Under the pieces are notes generated by a model. It searched no databases. It saw nothing but the letters and a program-made list of their open reading frames with translations, and was not told where the DNA came from. A DNA stretch of 64,000 bases from Kalaharituber pfeilii (taxonomy: Eukaryota > Ascomycota > Pezizomycetes > Pezizales > Pezizaceae): positions 248,001 to 312,000 of the forward strand of contig WHUZ01000023.1 of the NCBI GenBank assembly GCA_015179045.1. Reading direction: 5' to 3'. Below are positions 11,191-22,888 of the stretch, in pieces. Both the position numbers and the translations under genes were made by a program. Position 1 is the first letter of the stretch. Each line of letters starts with the position of its first letter.

Positions 11191-13462
11191 AGCTGCTTTT
11201 TCCTTTCCCTTGCTTTACGGTTTCCTTCTTATTGTTGTTCATGATGGTTTTTTTTGTTTTTTTCCCTATCATGTAAACGGATTTTTTTTGTTTCTTGGAC
11301 ATTGACACCGTACCATACCATACGACCATACCAACTATTTCATGATATGATGTGAGATAGGCAATAAGATAAGGACACAGACAAACAGACACAGAAAAGA
11401 CACAGACACAGAAACTGGGGCCGAGGAGGACTTTAATGTAGTCATAGGGGAGAGCAAGGAGTAAGAGATGTGGATAAAGCTTATATTTAGTTTAGTTTAC
11501 GGCTTTAGGTTTTTTTCCTTTTAGGTATTACATCATATTGTCAACTCCTTTTAGAATTCTTCTAAGGAGAAATAAAACCCAATCTTAGCATGTATGCTAG
11601 CCAACGAGCGGCGACGTTTAGAGAGGAGAGGTGTGAGGGTAATTTATATACATAATGTAGTGTAACAGCGAAGGGTGTCTGAATTCGTTCAATGTCCCTC
11701 CCTATACATAACAAACAAATATGGTTACCTGAGTTTTGAAAGTAACAAAAACTCTCCAAACTTGTAATAAAAATATATATCACTTGTATCAAATTTTAAT
11801 AGAAGACATCAATTCCTTTTTTCTTTTTTTCACTCCTGTGAAAACCTATAAATCAGGGCGCGATTGAATCATATGGGATTCTTCCAAGTTGAGTGTCGGT
11901 TACGATGACTAGCCGTTACCCTCATTTAGAAAAGTGTAAATATTTAGATAAACCGTATCATACCTGGTAACCTCTGAACTTTAATTCGGTCACATGCCTG
12001 AATACCCACGCTTGTAACATTGCGACCCGCAAAAACAATGCAATGCAAAGTTATGTATCGGTACCACTAACATTCCTGGTCCAGCCGCAACACAAGTTAG
12101 CATGCCGAAATCATGAACACGATGGATAAGAAAAAGAACGAAAATGTCTCATCATAAGTTACAACTACGGGTAATAAGGAGTGACAGTGGCAGGCCGCAA
12201 CTCAGAGTTCATAGTCGAAACATAGCAATGATTACTAGTTATGTTAAGGGAGAAAAAGAAAAGAAGAATGGTACGTCCCTGAGTGTATCTCTATATCTTT
12301 GACCTCCCATCAGCAGGTGCGCTGGTTTATCAGATTCTGCATCCCATTCAGGAGAAAAGTAATCTACAAACCATGGGAGGAAGAAAAAGAAAAATAAAGC
12401 AAAAACATCTAAAATGCCCTCCGCGTGTCTCAGCCGATGATTTTTACCAAGCTCCTTACTGTGGAGATTTTAGAGCGCGCCTGCCACCTCTAAGTGTAAG
12501 ATGTATATAATTCCCTAGTATCTACTAATATAGATTACTTATCTCTATCTATATTTTTGTGTGCTCTATAATTCTCATCATGTGTCTTTAACGTGCTCTT
12601 ACAAATACCGCTAAATACTTTATCATCATGACGGATGTTACTGGTACGAGTAAGACATATAGGGAGGCGTCCTGAAAGACAGGGGGAAAAAAAGTTTTCA
12701 AAAGTAACGGCAAGAATCTGATATCACATGAGCACATGGACTTTTAGATCTGCCGCTTCCGTGCCACTGCCTTCTGCTCATCACGCAAAGTCTAAGTACA
12801 TTCCCTAGTGGTAATTGCGATCCGAGCGCCCGCTGGTAACATGACAAAAATTGCAATATCTCAATGATCTCAATGACAAGCAACCCGCTACTTGGACTGC
12901 AGATAGCATATAGGGTATGGCAAGAGTTCTGGTACAGGAATTAGTTTGAGTGCAAAAGTGTTGAGTGTAGTCTCTGGGAAAAGTTCTAGTGACTAGCAGA
13001 TTATATCCAAATACTGCTATATGTTGAAAGCCTGTAAATTTCCATTATTAGAATTATATTCCTAGTGATAAATTTTTTTGATAAAAAAACATACTCCAAA
13101 CTTCATAACTCTGGTTATAGACTAGTAGAAAGGATTGTTGTCCTAGTGCAAGAAAATCGCAAACCATAAGCATTGCCAAGACTACCAATTTCCCGTACAA
13201 AATGAGGCTCAAAACCAGTATCTATAGATTTGAAATGTTGTACAGCAATCATAACACCATGGAAAAAATATTAAAAATATGAAATAGAATTGGGTCAGTA
13301 TGTATTTTTATAGCAGGTATTATCTAGTGCAAAAAATAATGAGAGCCAAGTTATTATGCAGCCTAGTATATATGAGAAAATACTAATATTTAGCCCTTTC
13401 ATGTAACGGATGTGGTATCATAAACGCAGAGAGTTACCGTCCGCCAGGCCAAAAAGACACTT

Positions 13463-13483
13463 GACTAGCGATACTCGCTAGTC
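13463..13483. repeat. Short perfect inverted repeat (9-bp arms, 3-nt loop)
   Basis: GACTAGCGA, loop TAC, TCGCTAGTC. It stands at the boundary between AT-rich DNA and a CpG-rich patch. Confidence 0.85.
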
Positions 13484-15394
13484 CTCTGCGTAGCTCATAT
13501 AGCACATTCGCGACTGCAACGCCGGCGCCCGGCTGTCGCATATGCGCATATTGCGCGCGCATCCACCGACCGCCCACCCTATGGTTGCGGTGAATCCGTA
13601 ACATTTCAATAATAACCCAGCTACAGCTATTCTAAGTACTTATTTTTTATGATACTTTTGACAAAGCTGCATGAATCACAGGTGCAAGTTCTACAATTGA
13701 GTGACGGGTTATGGAGAGATATGAAGGTTAAAAAAAGCATTTCGAGGTGCCAAGAAAAATGGCGTTACCAAGACTTTTGGCTAGGGACTGTATTTAGCTA
13801 TACTAACTTGACGAATCAGATCTTTAACCCAGCTCGGGACGTCCAGCTGCACTGATGAGGACAGTCCAGTCGGTCGAAGGAATCTGATAAGTATGAAACG
13901 TACTGGAGGAGCTGCAGGCTATGCTTTTACACTGTTATTGTTCGTAGTTCCTTCCCAATATTCGAAATCAAAAACTTGTAGTGAAACAAAATATCGTCGC
14001 ATTCTCCAAAGCTGAAAGTTAGGTGTAATGTTTGAAAGGTCATGGGAAACGTTCTCTGTATTTCTCAGGTCGTAGCTATAGGAATTACACAAGTGTTATG
14101 TGATGTAACCGAAGGCTTATCAGATCCTTGGACATGCTCTGAATAGCCAGGGGGTGAGGAAAATCGAATTCCTCAGTTGAAAGTATAATGTGTAGGTTGT
14201 AGAATCAGATAAGACCCAGGATAGTCGGTTGAATGCCATGATAAGGCCAAATGAGTTGTGTTGCTCGTGCATCGCTGGTAAGTAGCATATCAGATCCTCT
14301 CCTCTGCCCAGCTATTCCTCAGGACTGCTTTTTCTCCCAACCTGAGGTATGCATACAAGCAAAGAGTTAGTCTCGTTACGCAAGGGGCTTCTGAGATACA
14401 TGCTGAATTAGTAGGAGAATCTGATACGATAAAGACCTCCGAGTTGGGGCTATAGTACCCTCTTCAACAAGGATCACTGGCGAGGTTCGAAGGTGATTAT
14501 TTGAGCTTAAGTCCCCGAGTTCAAGCCCCGAGAGATTGACACTTAGGAGCTTCTAATGCATCGAACTCCGCTATTAGGACAAGAAGCGCATCATTAAGAT
14601 ACATACATATCCGGTGATTGTTCATGAGGCGCAGCGGATGATGTAGCCGACCAGACTATGGAGATAGACGTTCTGATATACTAAGTAGATATGAGTACCT
14701 CGGCAGTTGGCACTGGACAAAGTACTCATCAAATACCTAATCTGGTAACTATTTTTTAGGTCTAACTCTGCTTTTTTATCTTATCAGATCTTCTGATGGA
14801 GGTCAAGTTGCCAGTGTCCTGGACCGTTCTCTCGCTAGAGTCTGGGCACGTGAACACAGGAAAGCTTGAGTTCACATACGAATCTTAGTTTGCACGAACA
14901 TAGAATTTAGCGTAAAGTGCTAGAACAAAAGGATTTTGTTGGTATCAAAGTTGACTAGTATCAGACATTCAGCAATGTTCATCAATGCAGATACTGAATT
15001 TTCTGAATTCTGTCTTTTGATGAATTATTAATTGAATATACGCGTATTATATATAGAAAATCAAAGAAGCCTCACACCCATGATAGTTACTTGATAAGCA
15101 GACAAAATATACATCCAAAAACGCCGTAGCGGGAGGGGAAAGAACGAGAAAGAGGGATCTAGGCTACTACACTCAAGAATATCCCAAGCTTTCCATCGGA
15201 TATTTCCATCATGAATACACTATTAGGTAAATCATGACTGGTGGGGTGGTATCAAACCCCGCTAACTTCCCGCAGGGCACCGTTTGCGGAACGCCCGGGT
15301 AACCCCCTCCCTCCCTTATACCCTGTAAACACCCAGAACACCTACGCAGACAAGGAATATGAAAAATAAAAACGATCAAGCAACTCTCCACAAT

Positions 15395-15870
15395 CTAAAC
15401 TTCCACAATGGCCTCCAACACCTCCCGTATCCGTTTAACAACCTCAATTTTGATTGCGCTGTCGACGCTTTCAATTGCTTCCCTTTCTACAGCTGCATAC
15501 AGCGAGTTATAATTGCCGATTTTGAGATCAGGGTCACGAAGTGCGCGGTTGCACGATTGGAAGGTCTGTTCGCGCCAGCCAGATTCTCGGAGGAGCATAT
15601 TGAGGTGCGCTGTTAATCTGCAAGATTGTAAACCATGGGTTAGCTTAAACTGGAGACTAGTTTTAAGATTGAAACAAGTGGTTGGTAAAGAGATTACTTT
15701 TCTAATTCGCCCGATTCAAGTAGTCGGCGGTTGATGTCTGCGCGTAGAATGGCATCGGATGCCGGAAGTGAGGTGGTGGAACAAGTTGGGGAGGTCGATG
15801 TGCTGAGTGGTGGAGATGCAGAGGATGAAGCAGAGGATGAGGAAGAGGTCGCGGAGGTTGCTGCAGGCAT
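15395..15870 (-). CDS. SUS1: Sus1/ENY2, SAGA deubiquitinase module and TREX-2 subunit
   Basis: Small all-helical adaptor shared by the SAGA histone deubiquitinase module and the TREX-2 mRNA export complex in the nucleus. Two exons, 15870-15698 and 15617-15395, with an 80-nt intron (donor GTAATC, acceptor CAG) that splits a lysine codon. The product is 131 residues: a Ser/Thr/Ala-rich N-terminal extension of about 37 residues, then the Sus1 domain: AILRADINRRLLESGELEK, LTAHLNMLLRESGWR with the invariant SGW, a DPDL/YNSLYAAVE middle helix, and VKRIREVLEAIVE at the end. Yeast Sus1 and human ENY2 are about 96-101 residues, so the N-terminal extension is extra. The start is the only in-frame Met upstream of the domain. 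SUS1 of budding yeast is also intron-bearing. Confidence 0.88.
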
Positions 15871-18848
15871 CTTGTGGGTTGCCTTTAGGGATGAATTTTG
15901 TATTGAGGGTTGACGGTTGTGATTGCTCTGAGACAGCGTGGAATACTGATGCCCACAGTAAATTCAGAAAGCGGTTAATAACCGATTATAATTCGAGATT
16001 GATAAGGAACGTTATGTAAATACGTATGTGTGCGTGTGCGCTTCAATTCAATAGGTGCCCGACCTCCCGTGTAGTGGTTACCTTAGAGAAAGTTGTAAAA
16101 CAGGGGTAGGGGAAACTCGAGATATGACCAGCGATACAGAGCGTTCCCACTTAGATTATTGCGTACGATGGGGTATAATATCCAGAATTAATGACGAGTG
16201 TATACAATAGTTTGAGAGCCAATCGCCAGTGGGGTGGATGATTGAACGAGCTATTAAGGAGCAAACAGTCGTCTCAGGCGTCGTATTCGAGGCTCTGGAG
16301 GCTGCTAGACTTGAGTCGACGTCGCGAAGTCCGTGTTGGAACGCGCGGGATTAGAGAGCAACCGGTGCTGATGGTGGTGATCGCGCCAGACGAAGAGAAG
16401 GAGGCGGGGAAGGAGGGGAAGTGTTTCAAGCTGCCATGGATGATTTACTGAATCTGGATGCGAGCCTGCAGCGCGCAATGGGTGGAGAGAGCTGGCCGGG
16501 GAACTCTGAGGATGACTAATCATTCCAAAGTAGGCTGTCGATGTTCATGCAAGCACCCACGTGCTTCTGCTCCCAGCGATCTTGCTCTCTTGCACTACTC
16601 ATGCACATACGCAAGAGCTTGGGGGTCGGGATGGACAGGTTTGATACACAGGGTCTAAATGTTACGTTCGCTGACAGAAATGTGAGCTTCGGGACACAAG
16701 GCAGCACCATACAGTGCCCTGGCAGCGGGGCGCCTCGACTGTTATCTATATCCTCTAGCATTAAGGCCCAGAGATCGAACCTCGCCACAGCCACATACTG
16801 TAAGGTACCAGCGAAATTTCAGCCACAAGGAGAGGCAGTCGATCTGGGTTTCATTTGCCACCATCTGCCCCTGGTCAGTTCTGAAGCACTCAAGACTAAG
16901 AGGCTCATAGCCCCGCTTCAGGGTCGTGACAAGTAAAGTGATTGACTTTCAAAATCCGGGGTTTCGTGTTTAAAATATACCCTGACCTGAAGCAATAGCA
17001 GGCCCCGTGTTTATCTAAAAGGAATGGCTGCCTATCTAAGCGGGGTCAACTCATATCGGGGAGAAAAAGCCATTGCTCAAGATGCCAATTATGCTTCTGG
17101 AAATCAGATCAAGTTGAAAAAGCAATTACCCGCTGCTTGCACTGCCAATGATGTTATAGAGATAGCCGCGGACAGAATATGGGCCTATGAAGCAAAAGAC
17201 CCTACCCTCTCCCTCTGCCTTCCATCAGTCTCGAATTAAACGGTTGTTTAAGGGATTGAATACGCTGATACCGGATTGCAAGACGGCCATACAGGGCTAA
17301 TACGGTTTCATACATTTCGTCCCTTCAAAACGTTCGGCGAAGTTCAAACGATTGGGTGACGGCTTGATAAACCTGGAGCTAGTGTCACCATGCTACTTAG
17401 GCGTTGTGCATTGTACAAAGATCGAGTTTTGGAAGACGACTTGATCAACTCGCGTAGTTCTTTTATTCGTCAATGTCCCGAGAATCTTCTAGATACCTAA
17501 GGCCGCTGTTAGCTCAAAAAAAAAAAACGGTTTCCATCTACGCATCTTTTAGTCACCTCGTGAGATATGCATTAGTCTGGTTGCATATTCCTAATCCGTG
17601 CATATCATGTGAACTGAGAATTGAGAGAAGAGGCGGAGTACGAGATCAGAATTAGGCTTCTGTGCTGTCATTACGGCTATAACAATTTGTACCAAACAAG
17701 GGTGAAAGATTTGCAGGAACTCGCACGCACAACTGCCGTTGTGTCAGTCGAATTGTGGATATGCAAGACTATGTAAATGAGCAGGTGCAAAGCTTTTAGG
17801 CCTATTGCAGCTACCTTATGTGTCTAGTAGTAAACAACGCCTGCGTGCTTACAGAAACAGTGAGGGTCCTTGTGCATTGGCTTGTGATATGATACCAGGG
17901 GAGACCAGGAGCGGCAAAGCTAGTAGAGCTCGGTACGCCCAAGGGCTGTCATGGGACCCGGCAACTGTCTGTGACGTGGGGTTAGTGCCTGAGCAGTTTG
18001 TGTATTGTAGTGAAGCTGGAAGCTGTACGAACCGGAACCAACAAACTGGGATTCGGGGCTAGTGGGTGATTGTGTCTGTTTCGAGTTGAATCTATCAGAA
18101 CCTGGCTACTGGACACTGGTAGTTATCTGCATCGGAGAGCATGGCAGGCATGATATTGCAAACAAGGCTGAGCACATCGAGCCCAACAGTTTTCTTGGAT
18201 AAATTCTCAATTCTCTTGGATATTTTGCAAGGGGATCTTCAATCAAAAGTTGGGCATTGCCTGCGTCGCTAGCATACACCACAATTTTTGCATCGCCTCT
18301 GGTGTAGGGTATAGAAAATCATCTGGGCACGAGAAACAGTGTACTCCTACAGCATGTCCCCCTTCTAGGTATGGCGTGCAATGCTATAAAGCGACATCTT
18401 ATACATACTTGTGTTTCATTAAAACTCCCATATCTATTTTATGTCGCATATAAGAAGCCGTTTTTTCTTGCATAATCCCATATACTGTCGTATATGTGTA
18501 ACTCGAGATTCGCAATTGAGTACGAACTGTTGCCGCGTTGCCGGTATTCCACCGAGCCAGGACTTGTGTTCATGGAAACTTAAATACAAAGGTTGCTGTG
18601 GCACTAAAGCCTACTATATATAACCCCACAACAACCAGATCGGCAACCTTACACTTTCTTTCGGAAAAAGTAAAGTTGAAGAGGTACAGGCCGCCGCTCT
18701 CATCGTATGCGGCCAGAGCCAGTCCAAGTCCTCCCGCATCGGCTAGCTGCGCTGGCGAATCACCAGCAGCCCCTCGCAGGGCCGTGCCTGGCTGCGGGCG
18801 TGGGGACTGGCGGGCGGCCAGCGTGCGCCTCAGTGCAAGCACTCCAAG

Positions 18849-18872
18849 CACTCGCACTCGCACTCGCACTCG
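18849..18872. repeat. (CACTCG)4 tandem repeat
   Basis: Four exact copies of a hexamer in the GC-rich block upstream of STE50. Confidence 0.9.
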
Positions 18873-19358
18873 TACGAGTACATTACCCTCCACCGCACCG
18901 TGCCCGCGCGCCGCCGCGCCTGCCGCTGCTGGGGCGGCTGCTCAATCGCCGCTCGTCTGCTCCGCCAGACAGCGCAGCACAGCGCAGCGCAGTGCCTACG
19001 TAGTGCCTCCGCCCTTCGCGCATCCGCAGCTCGCTCGCCCACCGTGGCTGGCACTCGCTCGCCCGCCCGCCCGCCCGCACGCCCCTGTGCCGCTGCACCC
19101 TAGCAGCCCTCGCACTGCTTCAGGTCCCGCTGCTGCACCACGAGCCGCCAATCCCCCCATTCCCCCATTGTCTCCGGAGTGTCCTCGCACGACACGATCG
19201 CTGCCCACCGCTCAACTGAAAACCCACGGCATCCCACTTAGCCCAAAGGCACCGAGTCTTGTCGACACAAAGCGGCACTCCTGAGAGCGCGCCGGCTAAA
19301 TTCATTCGCTCCGCTAGCATCCTCCCCCACCTCCCTCCCTCCCTCCCTCCCGCTACCG

Positions 19359-19386
19359 CCCCCCCCCCCCCCCCCCCCCCCCCCCC
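19359..19386. repeat. Poly-C tract (28 C) upstream of STE50
   Basis: An unbroken C-run preceded by CCCT repeats (19331-19350), about 420 bp before the STE50 start codon and so possibly in the 5' leader. On the minus strand it is a 28-G run. Confidence 0.9.
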
Positions 19387-19804
19387 GCGCCTGAGCAGCA
19401 TCCCCCCCCTCTCTTCTGCCTGCTGGAGTCTATTTCTCCAACCATCCTGTTTTGCTCATATTCATCAAAGAAACACAATAAGCTACAAACTCTCTGCGAT
19501 CATTGCACCCTCATTCCCCTGCGTTATTTTCAATATTTCCCACCCCCTGCAACCCTCCAATATACCAACCAACCAATCTCCGGGTTCCGACTTTGTTACG
19601 CAGCACTACGATTAAGTTCATAAATCGGAATTTCTGAGCATCTAGTGGGATTATCATCAATTCTATAATTCTCCGGAGTTCAACACCCCATCATCTGATT
19701 TTGCAGTCGCCACACAGCATAGAAAAACCCAAAAACAGTATACCTAAGGTCGAAGTCCTCGATTACGAGGCAACTTAGGAGCACTGGCGTTACCAAGTTT
19801 TCCC

Positions 19805-21436
19805 ATGACGATGGGGTCCCCATCATCCCCAACAGAATCTGAATTACCCGGAGATTCTGACACGCTGGACGTGCCTCACGGTCACGTTCTGGATTGGGAT
19901 GTCGATGAGGTGGCGGACTATATCATGTCAATAGGATTGGGACAGTATCACAAGGCATTTCTTGGTAGGGCTTCTCTACGCTGGAGTCAATGGATTACTG
20001 AGCTACACGTGGGGATGCAGAGCTGATTCAATTTTCGCCTTGTGATAGAGAATGCCGTTCGAGGGGACACATTGGTACACTTCAATCATGAAGAGTTGAG
20101 GGACATGGGCATCAGTAGTGTTGGACATAGGATCATCATACTGAAGAACGTCTACCATCTAAAAATTGTCCACAACGTGCCAATAGAGCCAGAACATTAC
20201 GTCCCAGTTTGTAAGTGCTCACTTGTTTCTTACAGTCCCTGTTGTTTGCATCGCTATCGGATACAATATGGGCCATATATTTCCTAGTTTGGATCTCCAG
20301 ACCAACGATTTCCGGTGGATCCCTTGAGCACTAGTCGCTGACACTAGAGTGACACCAATATAGCCATCGACGCAGATGCGAAAGCAAGCGCCAATCAAGC
20401 AGCAACCCAAAGCGATATTCAGCGACTGGTAGCACACATCAAACAACGTGACGAGCGTATAGCAAACGCCGAAGCCGAGTTGAAGAAGATGCAAGACTTT
20501 GTTGCTAAGCTGCGGGAGGAAATATTGCCACTTTATAGGCTTGTGAAAGAGAAGGCACCATTACCTACACCTTCAACGACTTCTTCTACTACCAGAGCAC
20601 CTATTGGTCAAGATGCTCCACCACTACAAACACCTTTAGGCTATGTGTCGGACCCAGCACCTAGTCGAGGTGATCGGGAACGAGATGATAGGCGGGACCG
20701 GGACCGGGACCGGGGAGATCGAGTGGAACGAGAACAGGTAATAGATCCTCAACTACAGCCCCCGCCCTCGGGAGGCACTTTGATGAGAAAATTTTCCACA
20801 AAAAGACTTTTCCTTGGGGCACCAAAAAATAAATCACCTACTCACCAGACTTATCAGGAGAAGTCTGAATCGGAAGCACTTACGCCTAGTATGAATGGGT
20901 CCTATGGTACCCTTCCGTCGCCAAAGTCTCCACAGAATATGCACCATAATCTTGCTCATCAGAGTTCGTCGAATGCGTTGACGTCTAATAGTAGTGGTGG
21001 CGGCGTTGGTGGCCGTCAAATGTACCGACAACCGACAGATTCCCAAATCGAGACGAACCCGTCACCTGGTGGCGGCAGCTCCAGCGGCGGGCCCTCAAGC
21101 AATAATAGTGGTGGGCCGCCGACAGTCGAAATATTTAAGTCATTCCGAGTGTCCATGGAAGATCCATGCTATAAGGTACTGCCGGCAGCGCTCAAGAAGT
21201 ATAACATACAAGCGGATTGGAGGCAGTATGCATTATATATTGTATATGGAGATCAAGAGAGATGTTTGGATTTGGACGAGAAGCCATTGATATTGTTCAA
21301 GAAATTGCAAGGTGAAGGCCGAAAACCAATGTTCATGTTGAGGAGGAATGCGACGGCAGCGGAGGGAGTTGGGGGAGGGTCATTGTCGGGGTTGAGGGCG
21401 GATGGTATTAATATACCCCCAGGGGGGATTATATAA
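19805..21436 (+). CDS. STE50: Ste50-type MAPK cascade adaptor (SAM and RA domains)
   Basis: Scaffold that links the MAPKKK Ste11 to Cdc42/Ras signals in mating, filamentation and osmotic pathways. Exon 1 is 19805-19964, exon 2 20049-20206, exon 3 20348-21436 (468 residues). SAM domain at about 26-95: VDEVADYIMSIGLGQYHKAF, then LVHFNHEELRDMGISSVGHR. A coiled coil follows at about 125-165 (RDERIANAEAELKKMQ). A linker has RDRDRDRDRG and Ser/Gly-rich stretches. The C-terminal RA domain (about 365-437) begins EIFKSFRVSMEDPCYKVLPA and ends GRKPMFMLRR, very close to filamentous-ascomycete Ste50. Intron 2: donor GTTTGT at 20207 with acceptor CTAG at 20347 keeps frame; the stronger GTAAGT at 20211 does not with any nearby acceptor. 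A second Met lies two codons on. Confidence 0.9.
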
Positions 21437-22064
21437 TACACTTTTTTGCTACATTTTTCCTTTTTTCTTTTCACCTTTTCTGATGGCATGTTTTACCTTT
21501 TTTTTCTGTGATTTTTTTATGGTTTTTTATATTTCCTCTTTTTTTAAAAATAATTTTTGACACATTTTTTTTATTTTATTTTTTGAATAAGGGAACCTTT
21601 TGTTTCTATCGTTTGGAGCAGGGGTTGTGTGGCGAGAGTAGAAGAAGATACAAGCCATATTTGGAGTTTTCTTCTTCTTTTTTCTTTTATCTTTTTCTTT
21701 TTCCTTCTTTTTTTATGGCGGTGTGATATTGAATGAATAACATATGTTAACTAGGTGAGGTGGGGTTGGGCGGTTGGGGGTGAGGAAATAAGGATTACTA
21801 GTATGCTTTGGCCAGTTAGCTAGGGCTATATATTTAAGTATGCTGTGAACGGCATCCCCATTACAATGGGCATCCAAGAAAGACAAGAACAAAGATTTGT
21901 TATATCTTCAACTAATCATCTCTTTCAAACGTATGGAAGTAGGTGTATCGTATGTAAGTGAACTTTTTCCTCTGGCGAAAATCTTAGGTTAACTTCAGGG
22001 TAATGGTGCAGGTAGGCTTCGACTTTTGCTGGGTCCTGTTGATCTCGCTCAGCGTACATAATTA

Positions 22065-22888
22065 CAGTCAGTGGACAAAAGTCTTGTTGAAACCATTTTC
22101 CTTGGCACCTCGAATTTGTACCAGAAGAGAGTCTACCGCTCATATCTCCATAACCAGCAGATCAATTTCAACGCTTATACCTGTAAGTTATAGAGGTATG
22201 TTTGCTGTTGTTTTGCATAGCAAAGGTGGTAGTTGTAGGAACAATAGTAGCTAATTCTAGATGCGATTACTAAAGCAGTCGTTTTAAGACAAAAATTACA
22301 CTTTTCAAAGAGTAAGTCTCTTGTAGGAAAATTTTTTTGCAGGTCAGTAGTTTCTCCTATGAAAATAGTTGATCAATAGATTCTATTGCATATTTTTATC
22401 ATTTTTTTACCTAGCGTTGTGCATTCTCTAGTAAAGCTTTTTATTTTTCAGATACCACCTTCTAAGCCTCAAAAAAGGCATTTTGTATGGGAAAGTGGTA
22501 GTTCTTGGCATTCCTCCAAGTTTATTTTTTTTCACAGAAAGCTGGAGGACCTCGACAGCTCTTCTACGATTAAAACTGTAAAGTTTGCAGTCATGTCTAT
22601 CATAGAAAAAAAAAAAAAAAAAAAAAAAATCCCATTGTCACTAATCGTAGTAGGACAAGTACTGGATCTATGGACGTCAATAAGAGACTCTAGCTATTAG
22701 AGACCAAAATGCCTCCACTGCTCTATCGCTGTATTGTAATATATTCTGCATCATCTATACTATCACCAGTTCAAGTTGGAGGTCAATTGGGTTTCTCGTT
22801 GCTGAGATATGTCAAATTTTTGTTCATGTCAACCCTGTCGCCACGGGGCGCTCAGATCCCTTTCACCAAGACTTTTGTCCACTGACTG
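22065..22888. mobile_element. Non-autonomous Tc1/mariner-type element (MITE-like)
   Basis: The ends are perfect 22-nt inverted repeats beginning CAGTCAGTGGACAAAAGTCT at 22065 and, on the other strand, at 22888; after one mismatch TGAAA also matches. Each end is flanked by the dinucleotide TA (22063-22064 and 22889-22890), the target duplication expected for the Tc1/mariner superfamily. The CAGT start and GGACAAAAGT core are of the kind seen at Tc1-like termini. The 824-bp inside has no long frame and no DD(E/D) transposase motif that I can see. It contains an A-run at about 22605-22629. It is therefore likely non-autonomous or an internally deleted copy. It sits in non-coding DNA between STE50 and ELG1 and breaks neither. 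Confidence 0.88.

Larger units (their letters stand above)
10599..15394. other. Gene-poor, AT-rich region of 4.8 kb
   Basis: No frame long enough or conserved enough to call. The part from 12.5 to 13.4 kb is very AT-rich and repeatedly contains CCTAGT/CTAGTG words. The part from 13.8 to 14.8 kb repeatedly contains ATCAGAT or its complement. Around 13.5 kb is a short CpG-rich patch. It may be old decayed repeat DNA; I could not recognise any transposase or reverse transcriptase motif. Confidence 0.5.
15871..19804. other. Divergent intergenic region, 3.9 kb, between SUS1 and STE50
   Basis: From 15.9 to about 18.6 kb I see no gene, RNA or mobile element. From about 18.7 to 19.25 kb the sequence becomes strongly GC-rich with CACTCG and GCCCGCC repeats, then passes to a pyrimidine-rich leader with a 28-C run just before STE50. 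Long frames through the GC block exist on both strands but are low-complexity Ala/Pro/Arg and lack conservation features. Confidence 0.5.

Noticed and set aside
13852..13900. CTGATGAG followed by GAAAC, suggestive of a hammerhead ribozyme core
   Set aside because: The 36 nt between the two core boxes do not form a stem closed by the core, and the flanks do not pair as stem I. The nearer GAAG lacks the needed GAAA.
16760..16830. GGTTCGATCTC on the minus strand, like a tRNA B box
   Set aside because: The T-stem does not close and there is no matching acceptor stem or A box at the right distance.
18538..19284. 248-residue plus-strand frame upstream of STE50
   Set aside because: Ala/Pro/Arg-rich composition from a GC-rich block, with overlapping equally long frames on the other strand and no domain.
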